A stretch of 64,000 nucleotides of DNA from Acheta domesticus (Eukaryota > Arthropoda > Insecta > Orthoptera > Gryllidae), in the NCBI GenBank assembly GCA_031308135.1, contig JAHLJT010008756.1:102979271-103043270 (forward strand). Reading direction: 5' to 3'. The translations under genes were made by a program, and so were the position numbers. Of this stretch, positions 25,210-36,965 are shown one piece after another (within the stretch, counting starts at the first letter, position 1; every line of letters begins with the position of its first letter). The notes under the pieces are model-generated. The model saw only the letters and a program-made list of their open reading frames with translations. It searched no databases and was not told the DNA's origin.

Positions 25210-25470
25210 GTGACCCCTACGCTAGGCGGTCTCTGCATCCTCAGGAGGCTCCACTTGAGCTTCGTGCGTGCTCTGCCAGTGGGCGAAAACGTTGCGGTTT
25301 ACTGCTTCCTGTAGGGGTTGATACTAAAGCCACGCTTGTTGACGGGTAAATCACTCTGTTTGCTGATGCCGAGTCGGTCTCCGCATCGGCGCGGGTTTGG
25401 CGCCCCCGGCCGGGGAGGCACAGGTGTGCGTGACCTGCTTTCGCTCCGTGCACAGGCTGTTTTCTGTAAC
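25210..25470. other. Short CG-rich island
   Basis: CpG-rich patch with GCCGAGTCGGTCTCCGCATCGGCG near its centre, which can pair with itself loosely. No gene recognised. Confidence 0.4.
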
Positions 25471-25839
25471 CGACCAAAGTTGTAAAATTTCTCCCTCTGG
25501 CTCAAATTAGGGTAATTGTTCAAATTATTTAATTGATGTGTAACTAGTTCAGAATTTTCGCTATTCGAAAAATTCTGGAATTTCTCTCCCTGCAGCCGCC
25601 AATGTAATAAGACATTTTCTACCACGCTCAATCTCTGCATGTCAATTTAGAAAATAGCTTCTTCATTCTCATTTAAAGAATCAGATCTCTATTATATTTT
25701 GACCGATATTTTTTTTTACGTCGATGCAAATATATTACAATGGCTCTCTCTCAAAATGTTAGAAAAGTGGCCAACTCGTCGATGAGTCAGCGGTTTGAAG
25801 TAATATTCCTGAGATATTCTAGGTGCTCGTGCCACTTTC
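25471..25839. other. AT-rich intron spacer
   Basis: Nothing recognised. Confidence 0.45.
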
Positions 25840-27449
25840 GTAGAGTGGGCGGTCATACGTGGTGGAGTCGAGGCAAGTGTATCTTACGCGACACAGCGCC
25901 CATCGTAAGCGCCGCCCAACTGCTTCCCGTGCTTTGTTAGCGGCAGGGAGCGCATGTCTGCGGTCGCCGGTGATTTGGCGGTAAACTTTCGGTTCCCTTT
26001 CCTTGGCGCCTTCCCTCGATGCGCTTGTGTACTCCTGTTAGGCCCAGCGCCGGCCGGGGGCAGAGGCAGTGCCACCGCCGCGCAGGCGCCAGGTCCCTCC
26101 TCGTGTCGCTAATCAAGTTAATTGCGCGCAGCGCAAGCGGTCCCTCGTTACGCTATTAGCGCAAGCGGGGTGGGTGCGTCGAAACAAAGGCAGCGGGTTT
26201 GGCGGTTCGATCCCGGACGCCACCCTGGCGTGTCTTGTCCGACAGTTTGCCAGCTCTGCAGCGGCAACCAGTAAGGAGTGGCGTGCTGGCGTAGGGAGTG
26301 CAGCGGGTAAGAGTTCCATTACCGCTCCAACCGCCATTCAGCCTCTTCTCCCTACTTCCCCGTGCTCAGGCCCGCTTCGTTCGGGGCGGCCCAACCTTTC
26401 ATCGCTGTTCTCAGGACTCTCGCTCGTAAATTCTCTGTGGCGAGGCGAGAGACCGTCCGCCTTTATTCCTGCTAAAGGAACTTTCGTAGCCCGTCGTACA
26501 ATTTAAGCGCGCTGAGTTCATTTAGAATACATGATCCGGCGAGCGAGCGGTAGCGGCGGAAGTTTCCCAGCAGCTCGGTGTCGTTCGCGGCACGGGCGCG
26601 AACGCTAGCGAGGGTGCACGCACCTGGGCTTGTTGATGGATCGCGGCCGCGGTCCCGCTGCCGCTCCACCGCCAAATGCACGCCTGTGGAGTAAACAAAC
26701 CCCGTCCCCTTCCTCTCCTTCGTCTCTATTCTCCGTCGCTTCCTGCCCCGCGTTCCGCTCTCTCGTCTTCCCACCCCCGCGCCGCTGCTGCTGCCGGCTC
26801 GTCGTCGTTCGCGGAGGCGGCGCACGAAGAATTGCAAAGTTGGTTACGTTTGTGAATAAGCGCCGTCGTACTTCAGGCGGCGACGACAGTAGAATTGCTG
26901 TTATGATTAGGATGGGAGGAGCTCGCGCTGACTGGTCGCCCGCTGCCTTCGCCGCCATCGCGGCGCATGAGCTTCGCGGGCGCGCGCGCGCGTTATTCTG
27001 TTCTATCGCAATGAATGTCTGCCATAAATTTCCCCAGGGCGCTTCACCTCGTTATAAACAACTGCCCCCGGGGCGCGCGCGACGCTCGTGCGTACCGCCG
27101 CCCCCGCCCCCGCGGCGCACACTGCCCCGCTCTGCCGCCCGCCCGCGCTGCGACCGCCGGTGGCAGGTGGGCCGCAGTGCTGTATAATTATCAGCGACAT
27201 ACGATAACGCAGGGAACCACGGTTCTATTGCGCGCGCGTTATTTAACCCTCCGCTGGTCGGCCAAGAGCCATAACGGAGAGGCCAATTCTGCGAGAAAAA
27301 GTGCGGCTCGTTTGTGCTTCGATTTAATTAATGGAAATTCGAAAGCTCATTTTGCGCCTGCGCGCCACGTTGGGCATTGGAGAAGCCTGGCGGCGCTAAC
27401 TGGTGATGAGCGTTCTTCGTTCTCTCAGGCACGTGGCGCGCGCGCGCGC

Positions 27450-27450
<1 letters not shown>
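25840..27450. other. Largest CG-rich island in the window
   Basis: About 1.6 kb, mostly CpG-dense. AT-rich homeodomain-like cores (GTTAATTGCGC near 26115, TTTAATTAATGG near 27322) sit inside very CG-rich sequence. It holds frames up to 185 codons on + and 121 on -, all overlapping and without a recognisable domain. It ends in (CG)n then (TA)n. Best read as a regulatory or promoter-type island; direct evidence of function is lacking. Confidence 0.5.

Positions 27451-27502
<52 letters not shown>
27436..27502. repeat. (CG)n-(TA)n compound microsatellite
   Basis: GC dinucleotides to 27450, then TA dinucleotides at 27453-27502. Alternating purine-pyrimidine throughout, so both Z-DNA-prone and easily melted. 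Confidence 0.95.
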
Positions 27503-27507
<5 letters not shown>

Positions 27508-28419
27508 GTGAAATGAGAGGTTTTAGAATCGCATCAATGCATATGCATCATGGTCACTCCACACAATTCCTAAACAACGTGGGTATTTAGTTGTAATGCT
27601 TGTAAGAACAAAGTTTCGTGCCAGTTTCGACGTCCCGAACAGGTGCACGTTAGATGAAATTCAAACCACATTGTATACATTCATGCGGTAGGGTTGTACA
27701 ACAAAAATTTACGAGCAGAGATTGTAGGACATGAATGTATGGATGAATTTTTCCATTGTATGTCGCATTTATGGTTTGAGAACCGTTTTTGGCATACAAC
27801 GATGTCCGTGGAGTAGTTACGGAGTATGAGTATCCAATCACAGTAAGCTTTGTTATGTTCCAATTTATTGACTTTGCATTCACGTTACGCACTATTTTTC
27901 TGCGCTCTTAAAATTCTATCGTTAAATCTGAAATTCTCAATTATACAGTACACTGATTTTCAAAAGAACAGGAACGCTTGACTTCTCATTTTATCTTTAA
28001 ACTTCTTCTTTCGAAAAGAGGGACTCTCCGGATTATGCTCGTCTCCTGGGCACTTCGATTGGTCTTTCTGGAGCCAATTGGTCTTTCTGGAGCGTTTAGT
28101 ACACATGTGTGATTGCTTGATTGCTGAACAGAAAGAGAATAGTTCAGCACTTGAATTCTTGTTTTCGTTTTCGCTGCAATGTTCTTGCTACCCTATCTGG
28201 TTGGAAGGGAAACGACGTCGGACATCTTTCTTGATTGCACACATTTGACGAAGAAAATGGGTACAAATGATAAGTGTCGAATTTTGAAAACAGTGACCTT
28301 TTCTGTTGTAGAGGAGTGGTGGTATGGGAAATCGGATGGAAATTTGGGCTTGCTAGAATTCACGAGGACCAGATGATGTATTCTTTTCTCGGTAATTGAA
28401 CAATTTCGAGAGAAGTCAT
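27503..28419. other. AT-rich intron spacer
   Basis: Contains a short tandem duplication, ATTGGTCTTTCTGGAGC at 28058-28074 with a near copy at 28077-28093. Otherwise nothing recognised. Confidence 0.45.
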
Positions 28420-28710
28420 GCTAGCTAGTTGCAGCCGAATGGTCCTGCTTGCCACATTCTCGCGACTCGCAGGCTGAAGCGTAGCAGCCGTGTCTCCTGC
28501 CGCCTGTGGCAGCGTGTTTGCGCAGCGGATCGATGCGCTCGCGCGAGGGGCGACAGGTAACACCCGTAGCTGTCGCGCGGGATCGCCCATAAGTCTGGGC
28601 TGGACGCACCAACTGTAGCGCCCACGTACGCGGACAAACGACGCGCGTTCTCGCCCCGTCATCTCGTCTCCGACCTTCCCTCCCTCCTTTCTCGTCCATT
28701 TCATCAAATA
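28420..28710. other. CG-rich island
   Basis: CpG-rich block. Three minus-strand frames overlap it, and none is recognisable. Confidence 0.5.
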
Positions 28711-29529
28711 GAGGGTCGTGAAGGTAGGCAATATATTGTCCTGTTTTATTTCTTAAAAGTGTCACCCACATCACTCCCTACATTGTACATTCTGATAAAT
28801 TCGATGTACATTTAATCGTTCTGACGAAGGGAAATAACTTCTTGTAATACCTTTTGCATCTGAGAGGAGGAAGACCGTGATCTGAGAGGAGGATGAGATA
28901 CCTATTATTCTCAAAAGTAGGTTCAGTTTGGAGTACCAAAGGTCTTCTTAAGGTAGTCGAAGAAAATTGTACCTTTTTCGTTTTCTTTCGTTTATACTAA
29001 AATGTGTGATTTGATAGAATTATAATACAAATGACGTGCAGCCCTGTATCGTGTGAGGCCCTGCGATTGCACCCGATTTTCGGTTTTCTTAACTTTATTA
29101 TCCATCCAGCCGACGGAATTTCTGTGCACTAGGTGTTCAAAAATGACGCTGATGACCTGTCGGGTCTCTTGGAAATGTGCATAAAGTTTCGATGATATGG
29201 CTGCAACAAAAATGTACGGGAATCTATTTCTTCTAAGACCAAAACTGTAAATGCTATAATGGTTTATGAGGAATGGGCTATGATATATGGGTTTTGTTTC
29301 ACTTGAAATTACCTTCTGAATGGATTAATAACTTTTCTGTATTTTAGTTTCTTTTGTTTAAATCACGTAGCAAATATTAGCTGTGTATGATATGGGTTGA
29401 GTTACTCGGCTTGGTTACATTTCCTTGTGTTGGTAAATCATACTTCTAGCGACACATTTTTGACGACTTTACGTTCTATTTCCGTGTTACCTAGTTCAAC
29501 TCACTGCGATATTTAATCCTAGTCTAACT
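28711..29529. other. AT-rich intron spacer
   Basis: Nothing recognised beyond a short repeated CTGAGAGGAGGA near 28859-28890. Confidence 0.45.
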
Positions 29530-29830
29530 AGGTTCTCTCTGCGTCAGCAAACTCAGACTTCCGTGTGTCTCCCAGCGCCCGCCTTCTCGTCGGCCTTGCT
29601 GCGTCTGACTACAACTTGCCCTCGCTTCCGCTGGCAAGCTTCGGCTAGGGGTGGTCCGCCCCGTGGCAGAGTAGAGGGACGGCCGCTTCTCTGGGTGATT
29701 AATGGTGCGGGCGGCGAATGCTCTAATGAATGCACAGCCTTCGTCCGGGCTGCTCCTACTGTTGCTCGTGAGGCGCCTAGAGAATGCGGCGAAGACGGTT
29801 CAAAATAGCAGCACGCGTGGGACGTGTCTT
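29530..29830. other. CG-rich island
   Basis: CpG-rich block with opposing open frames. No recognisable product. Last island before the transposon-rich segment. Confidence 0.45.
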
Positions 29831-30473
29831 TGTTTTGCACTGACGCACGTGGTAGTTCCTTTGAAGGGACAGGAAAATTCCACCGAGAGCAATGTGAGCG
29901 AGTTTATAATTATTACGGCGGGGAATATGACATTACTATCCAACTCGGGTTTGTTGTAGGTATTGGAGTAGTTATGCAGATTTACGTCGCGGGTTGGCAC
30001 TATGAATGTAGCTCTTAGACTGCCTGTTTTAATCGCCCAATTTACTTCTGTGAAAGGTACGTCTCATTTATTCTTTAAGCATTTATTTTGAACTTATTTG
30101 ACTAACGACCCGTTGTTACTCGGCGAGTGAGATCTCCATTAGGACGAAATTGACTTGAATGAACTTCATAGATTGCTGCTGACTTTATCATTAAGCGTAG
30201 TAGGAAGACTGGATTCGCAGTAGACAAATTCAAAAATACCCTTCTCACTAATCCCCAATGGCGGTAGGCCTGCGGTGGTAAACAAAGTACGCAGACTCGT
30301 CTACATTCTCTTGTAGACATGATTCGTAGCGAAACAATGTTCGGGAAGAAAGTCTATTATTTCTTCTCCCATTACAAATAATTCCGTCGTATTTGATTTC
30401 TGGTTGATATGTGATTACTACTTTGAGGGACTCCTTTTGTATGTTGACAGAGCGATGATGGTAACTAATTATT

Positions 30474-30474
<1 letters not shown>
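29831..30474. other. AT-rich intron spacer
   Basis: Nothing recognised. Confidence 0.45.

Positions 30475-30505
<31 letters not shown>
30475..30505. repeat. (TAA)10 microsatellite
   Basis: Clean trinucleotide run just upstream of the 3.0-kb transposon. Confidence 0.95.
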
Positions 30506-30506
<1 letters not shown>

Positions 30507-30571
30507 TTTGATTATAAACTCCAGGTAAAATGGAGAAAAAAGCAGAAAAAAGCCCTTGATTAGGCACACAT

Positions 30572-33552
30572 GGGTCATTCCACGTAAAACCGGACAGAAA
30601 AAAACCTGAAGTGTTTCAAATTCTCTAATATGTTTTTTACACAATCTATTATGAAAAGTAAGGGACACGTATTTTTTTGTTTAGCCGAGAATACAGTATT
30701 TTTGAAGTTACAATTATTGAAATATATTAAGTTGTCTCCAATGTCGTGATGTTTAATAATTTTTAACTCCAAATGTATTGCTTGTAAAAACTTAAACTTT
30801 ATCTCAAATTAAAGCTAAAGAAGCAATCTTTCAACAAGTGTTGATGAATAATTGCATATTTTTATACTGTTTTTTAAATTGTTTAGAATTTTTAAAACGA
30901 GTTTTTTAAGATGATCCCCATGATTTTTTGTTTTAAACTCGACGGCAATAAATTCTTTAGACTTTTATCTCCATCTCTACAAATTTTGAAAATGGCTTTG
31001 TGTTAGAACTCGCGTAAAAAAATAATATTTAACGGATCGCAGAGTATTTTGTCGACCGCCGCGGCGCGCCGATGCCATTCCACTTTGTCAATGCTCCCTG
31101 TGTCTTCCTCCACTGGACTTGCGGCCTTGCACAACACTGCTCACACCCTTTCATCGATGTCACCAGGTCGTTTACCACCCAAGGCAATGGCAGGAAGTCG
31201 ACCAAGCAATACGAACACTGGGATCAGTTTACATCCAAGACTGTGTGACACAGTGCAAATAATGTCCTCGTTTGTGACGCGTGTGTGAATGCCCGTGCGA
31301 TTCATTCTTTCTAGGAGAGTGACAAAAAATAATTGAAGATGGCAGGTACAATGAAGATACGCTTTGATTCATGTTTCAATCCTTTCAATCTAGAAAAGTA
31401 TGGTAGAACTGAATGTAAAAATTTAAGACTTGTAATACGAAGTAACCTTCAAAAGTTCCTTCCAAACCTTTAAAAAAGGCATACAATACTTACAAATTAC
31501 GCCGAACTTGAAAATTTGTAACATATGCAGATGGAGAACTTCAAAATGGTCGATGAAAGTCAAACTTCTAAAGGTACCAGAAGTTTACCCATCTAAATTT
31601 TCCAGCAAACCTGCTAAAAGTCAACAGAGTAGAAATTCAGAAGAAGACAATAATTCGTAATTGAGCATTGAAATGAGAGATGATGGTGATCTATCTCCTA
31701 GTGAAGCAGAAGCTGCGCCAGCCAAGAATGTAAAATTATCACATCTGAAAGAAAGTTTAATAATATTGATGTTAGGCGAAACCCCTATTGGATTAAAAGA
31801 AACTGAGTCAAAAAGCATATCATCGTCGAAATGTGGAAAAAATAAGACGAACCTTAGAGAAAGGAATATTTGATATAGAATAGGTAGACGAAAAACAAGA
31901 AAATGAAGAATACATCATAGAAGAATTGAAAAAAGATATAAAACTACTGATGAAGATAAAAATTAAAATTTTAACGATTTTCGAAGATTTGTCTTTTCCT
32001 AAAATTAAAAAAAAAATTTCGATACATCTTCTCACATGATAACTGTTGCAAAACAACAAGCAGCAAAGGGAATATTGTCAACTTCTCTTGTGAAATCCAG
32101 AAGAGCTATCGACGCTTCTGTACACCAATGTGTTGTGGCTTTTTATTGTTCTGATGACTTTAGCCGTATCATGAGTAAATAAAGGAAAAAATAATTTTAT
32201 TTCAGTGAGAGAGAATGGGGGAAAGGTTCACAAACAAAACAGGACTACATTGAGCAACATTAAAGAAACCTACCGACATTTTAAAGAAAAGTCTCCGCAT
32301 CTAAAGATTAGCTTTTCAAAGTTCGCTGAATTAACACCGAAACACTGCATTTTACCAGGAGTTAACGGTACACATACAGTATGTTTGTGTATAAAGTTAA
32401 TGTTTGACGGAGGAGGTCTCGCAAAGTTAACATGTTAATGCATTGAAGGATTGTCGGTACTACCTAACAAAAGTTATTTTAGACCCTCCAATAGCTGACT
32501 GTTACTTTAAAAAGTGTGAGAAATGTCCTGGAATAGAACGATTTAAAATGTTGCAGGAAAAGTTTGAAAAGAGGTTGATTGACAAGAGTGACGTATCGGC
32601 GGTGGATTCACGTTGAACGATTCAAGGACATCATGATCCGATTACGACTCCCAAGAAACTCTATGAATGGGCACAAAAACATACAAAACATGGTGTTTTT
32701 CTTCTTCACCAATGAAGATCATGAAAAAGAAAGAATTCACTTGAAAAGTCGTAGAAATGCAGCAAAATGGCTACGTGGTACACGTTCGTTACATTCCTTT
32801 GTTCCTGTTTGTGAAGATAAAGAAATAATTAAAACATGTTCCTTGAAAGAAAGTGCACGTCTTGCCCAAGTTATATAAAGAGAAACTTAAAAACACGTAA
32901 ATCTGATACAACTTAATATATTATATGATTTGGAATGTTAACAATAACTTTAAAACTCATTGCTCAGTGAACATTTCCACTTATTTTCCTGTTGTGAAGC
33001 TTGTTCGCCCCAGTGTTTCATTCGATAGCGGCACATACAATGACGGGCGCATGAGGTTCTCGCGGCGCTGTGAACGAGGTAAGATTTAAAAAATTCTCAA
33101 AAAGTTATTTTACCAGAAGCCATTTTGAAACTTCGCAGTCCTTTAGAAGAAAGTATGAACTTTCTTTTCATTTTTTTTCAGATTTTTAATTCGTGTAAAA
33201 TTAATAATTTTATAAATAAATAATGAACAAAAAATTAACAGTAAAAAATAAAATTTTATAAACAATAAGATAAATTTCATGAAAGGTACAGATATAGGCT
33301 TTGATTTAAGAGGAACTCAAAACCGAGATTTTAAAATGATTTTGAGAAATAAAATATTAAACATGTCAGTGCGTATGACGTTACGGAAAATTAAAAATAA
33401 TAAAATGACGAAAATATAAATATTTGAGTAAAACTAAAAAAACACGTGTTGTATTGTTTGTTTTCATGAACCTGTAAAAAAATAATCAGAAAGATATGAG
33501 ACATCGATGTCAATTTTCCTTCAAATTCGTCCGATTTAGCGTGGAATGACCC
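30572..33552 (+). mobile_element. 3.0-kb DNA transposon with GGGTCATTCCACG ends
   Basis: Inverted ends: left GGGTCATTCCACGTAAAAC, right (other strand) GGGTCATTCCACGCTAAATC, matching for the first 13 bp and loosely to about 24 bp. The flanking direct repeat ACAT (30568-30571 and 33553-33556) suggests a 4-bp target duplication. The interior carries pieces of one transposase-like protein in order on the + strand (31339-32878), but the middle is missing. An exact superfamily is not assigned. The protein pieces resemble a multicopy transposase family seen in arthropods and cnidarians, recalled from memory and not checked. Confidence 0.8.
31339..32878 (+). pseudogene. Transposase remnant with deleted catalytic core
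   Basis: Several frames must be read in turn. N-terminal segment from ATG 31339: MAGTMKIRFDSCFNPFNLEK, then NLRLVIR, stopping near 31470. A degraded acidic and Lys-rich linker follows. Next, 32205-32438 is open and reads ISFSKFAELTPKHCILPG followed by GTHTVCLCIK, which looks like a zinc-binding or structural Cys/His module. Then frame-shifted KKCEKCPGIERFKML (around 32510-32555). The reading jumps at about 32600-32640 directly to a C-terminal segment, FFFTNEDHEKERIHLK and later GTRSLHSFVP, ending at 32878. The acidic catalytic region expected between the Cys-rich part and the C-terminus is absent. Not functional. Confidence 0.65.
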
Positions 33553-33649
33553 ACATATAGATTCTTCGACTTAGCTAGGTTGGATCCATGGAGACCCAAG
33601 AAGTGTGCTTATTATAAATATAAGCGTAGGATCTTTGCCCAGCGATTTA

Positions 33650-34480
33650 CGAGGTGTGATAAAAAATATAGCGAATAAAATTTTATGGCAACAACTGCTG
33701 GCGCTACATCCATTGGACATAATGTCCGATAGCCTGATGAGATAATTAGTGTCAAGTTTACTCCGTTCTGACTTGGTAGTCGACTTTCAGAGCCGCTAGA
33801 GTGTGGTATTTACCGTATCTGTCGTGCATCATGTATTTCGAACAATGCATTAAGTTCTATTTCAAGTTGCAAAAAAGTTCAAAGAAGCTCATGAAATATT
33901 AGTGTTTGCAGATTATGTAGTAAGTGAAGACTGTTTACAAGTAGTACGAGCGATTTGAAAGCGGAAATGAGTCGACTAAATAAGAGCAACGATGGGTACA
34001 TCTCCCGACCTCAAAAAAAGACAGAAAGTGCAAAAAGTGGCAAAACATGTTCGTTCAGAAGAATGACTTTTCGAGAGCTTATCGAAGAACATAACACCTT
34101 GTACGGGTCCGTGCAAAGCATTTGACCGATAATTTGCGAATGAGACAACCAGGAAAATGAGCCAATGGCTTCTTTCTTCGTTGCGAGAACGCGCCGTCTT
34201 ACACATTTTTGATTCGCGAGTTTTTGGCAGTTTCGATTTGGAAATGTGTTCTTGACTGTCCACATCCGCCTTACTCCCCAGATTTACATGTAGCACCATG
34301 CGACTTATTCTTCCAAAACTTAAAAAGTGTGATAAAAGGAAAAGGTTTTGACACAATTCCTAACATTGAGAGGGTCGTGAGACAGCAGCGGAAAGCCCTT
34401 CCGAAAGAAGCCTTCTAGAAATGTTTCAACTTGAGTCTAGTGAATCGCTAGCCTAGGAGAATAGTTTAAAGGAGATTAAT
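33650..34480 (+). pseudogene. Mariner transposase pseudogene
   Basis: Starts just after TA at 33648 with CGAGGTGTGATAAAAAATAT, a mariner-like terminus, followed by a leader and then a coding stretch broken by many stops and shifts. Recognisable pieces are FEQCIKFYFKLQKSSK (helix-turn-helix N-terminus), a short NAPSYTFLIREFL segment and PPYSPDLHVAPCDLFF, which corresponds to the third catalytic motif. The tail ends KALPKEAF and KCFN. The segment carrying the second catalytic Asp has been altered to ENAPSYT, so a key residue appears lost. No matching right terminus is visible, so the 3' border is approximate. Confidence 0.8.
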
Positions 34481-34959
34481 TCAAATATGTAAATATTACT
34501 TTGTGTTGAAAAAATCATTGTATTGTTACCACCCCACGCAAATGTGCAGTGATTAATAATGTTTAAAAAAAGCTCAAAAACTAACAAGGTGACTTCTGAG
34601 ATACTTCTATGTAGTACTATGAAAGAAAAGGGGGAAAAATGAGAAACTTCCTCGCTGGCCTGCATCAAATGAACTTCATTTCTTAATGGTGGGAATTGTG
34701 TGCGGATGTTAATTGAGCTCTCTAAGTTGGTACGTTTCCACATCTTTTGTTAGAAGTGTATAAAATATATGGATTTGGATGAAGGATAGTCTCGTCAAAT
34801 GCAGTGCGTGTTCACATGCATGTGTGGGGAGAATTTGCTTCTTTTTTCTGTTCTTCGAATTCGACAAAAATCAGAGCGTTTTCATCTCGTCTAACCGTGC
34901 TAATTTCGTGAAGCCCGGCATTAGAATTTTATCGTTGTTCAATGAAACAACTCTCTCCT
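34481..34959. other. AT-rich intron spacer
   Basis: Nothing recognised. The right end of the preceding mariner copy may extend a little way in. Confidence 0.4.
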
Positions 34960-35250
34960 CAGACGGTCCGTCTCGGTTCAGGCGCAGTCCGGCCGGCCGG
35001 CACGGCGATCGCGGTCAGTGCCCGGTCGCTGGATTGCGGTGTGCTGCACCGCGCCGAGCAGCGCTCTGCTGTGCTGCGATACGTCCGCCACCCGCGTCCT
35101 GGCCGGTCGCGTCATCGTCTTTTTCGTCTCGGAGCGAAGCGGCGCGACCGGACGAGGCGAACTTGTTGGAACAGCTGTATCGCCGCCACCATCCACCTGT
35201 CGCGCGCGACCTGGCAAACGCTATCGATGCCGTGTGGTAGTTAAGGCTAG
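34960..35250. other. CG-rich island isolated in the transposon-rich segment
   Basis: The only strong CpG-rich block between 30 and 45 kb. Five frames overlap on both strands. No recognisable product. Confidence 0.5.
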
Positions 35251-36089
35251 TGTTCCAACCCTCCGAACGCGGAATAATTTAAAAACCTCTTTTCGAAGTC
35301 TCTTTGAATATTTTCCGGTTTAGTGTCGGCTAGTAGGAGTGATGGAATTTTAAAAAGGTTTTGGAAAATTATTGAAATCGACCGATTTAGGTTTCCATCA
35401 TTGACAAGCATTCTGATTGAAAACTGAAAACTAAAGAAACATATTTCGATCAGATATCAATATGTTTTCCTCTTCGAAATTTTCACTGTTTCTGCTGGTT
35501 ATTATGCAGGTGATAATATGGGACTGGGAGAGAAAAAGATCGATCTTGTATGAAAGTATCAAAAATGTAGACAATTTTTCGGATGTGGGAAGCGTACATT
35601 TTGTACGTTTGTACTTCCACCTTTACGTTTGCCGTGCACTGGGTAGGATTTAAAACGTTTCTTCCCATCTGGACACTTAAATCAGGGCGTACGTGTTAAA
35701 TTGTGAGCCTTGAATTAGGGCAGAATGTTAGTTTACCCTCAAATCAAACAGTAGTTCATATTCTTGAAAAGCACCTTGACTTGACGTTAAAATAAACAAT
35801 GTTTCATTTTCTTGAGTTTGGGATGGAATTGCAAAGTGCAAATCTTGCTTGTGGCTAAATGGTTAATTTGGAAAAAAATATTCACAACAGAGTCCATATT
35901 CGCTTGAACTTTTCAACTGCAGCTACCTACGATTCAGTGCATAAGATTAATGTTATTTCACTTTCTTTCTTTGAAATGAATGCAGAACGGTGCATTGCCA
36001 TACTAAGGCCACACTACTACCCAAGGCTGGTAGGCATTTACCTACGTAATGAATTTATCAACTAGTAAGGCCAAGAAACAGTGATTTGT
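35251..36089. other. AT-rich intron spacer
   Basis: Nothing recognised. Confidence 0.45.
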
Positions 36090-36103
36090 GTACAGAAAAT
36101 GTA

Positions 36104-36214
36104 GTTTTGTGGATCCCTGGAACAGAAAAAGTTCATTCTATTTTTTTAGCGTACTAAATTAATATCTGACAAGTGTAGTCAGATTCCAGGTTTTGTGGGT
36201 CCTTGGTACCGAAA
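36104..36214. repeat. Dispersed repeat (GTTTTGTGGATC...CCGAAA), copies 2 and 3
   Basis: GTTTTGTGGATCCCTGGAAC at 36104 and GTTTTGTGGGTCCTTGGTAC near 36189, the latter preceded by GTGTAGTCAGATT as in the copy at 18489. The local pair suggests a tandemly arranged or internally repeated parent element. Confidence 0.6.
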
Positions 36215-36215
36215 A

Positions 36216-36954
36216 CTTGGTTACAATATCATCATATATTTCCCCCATCAATGAAATCTCTTATTCATTTTTTGAAAATTTGTAATTTTCACTAAATTTC
36301 CAGTTGAATGACGAGAAGTTTTAATGTTATCGAATCTATTTTACATCTTCAGTATTGAAGCTGTTTTTCTTTCTTTTTTTTCTCCTTCAGTGCAGTCTAT
36401 TTCTCGATATTAGATCTTTGGATCATTGCACGTAAAAAAAAAAGATTTTCCCCCCAAAATATAAATAGTTACTTGTAGGGAAATTTTCTGAAATGTCCAG
36501 AGTGAAAACTATGAACAGTTAGATTGCCGATAATGCAGAGGCACTTTCCTTTCGTACCAGTTTTCCTGTAGAAGAGCAAAGTACTGTTAATTCTGTGAAT
36601 TTCGTTGTTGAGATAATGTTTCTCACTGTTTGATATGCAGTTTTGGATTGTTGAATCTGTATTGATGAATTAGTGTTAAAAGAATTAGTTTTGTACAAAT
36701 ATTTCTAGTGTTACAGATATGTTTTCAGTGATAAAATACGATATGTTTGTACTGTAATTTAATTTTTCATATATCCTTCTGCGTTTACGTTCATATATCC
36801 TTTGAATTCGAAATCCTTCAATACGATGTGCTATCCAAAATATCCAAGAATCTGTGTCTTAGCTACTACGGTACAATGTTGCATAATTTTTGGCGCATGC
36901 AGTTGTGAATTACAGTGGTGCGTGTTAGGACGTGTTTCAGTGCTTCTGCGAATT
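36216..36954. other. AT-rich intron spacer
   Basis: Nothing recognised. Confidence 0.45.
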
Positions 36955-36965
36955 GCTATCTGGAT

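Noticed and set aside
26195..26225. GGTTCGATCCC resembling a tRNA T-arm
   Set aside because: The flanking bases do not form the T stem or an acceptor stem, and no D-arm or anticodon arm is found upstream.
26630..27187. 185-codon open frame, one of the longest in the window
   Set aside because: Lies in the most CG-rich island, where stop codons are rare in all frames. Arg/Pro/Ala composition and no recognisable motif.
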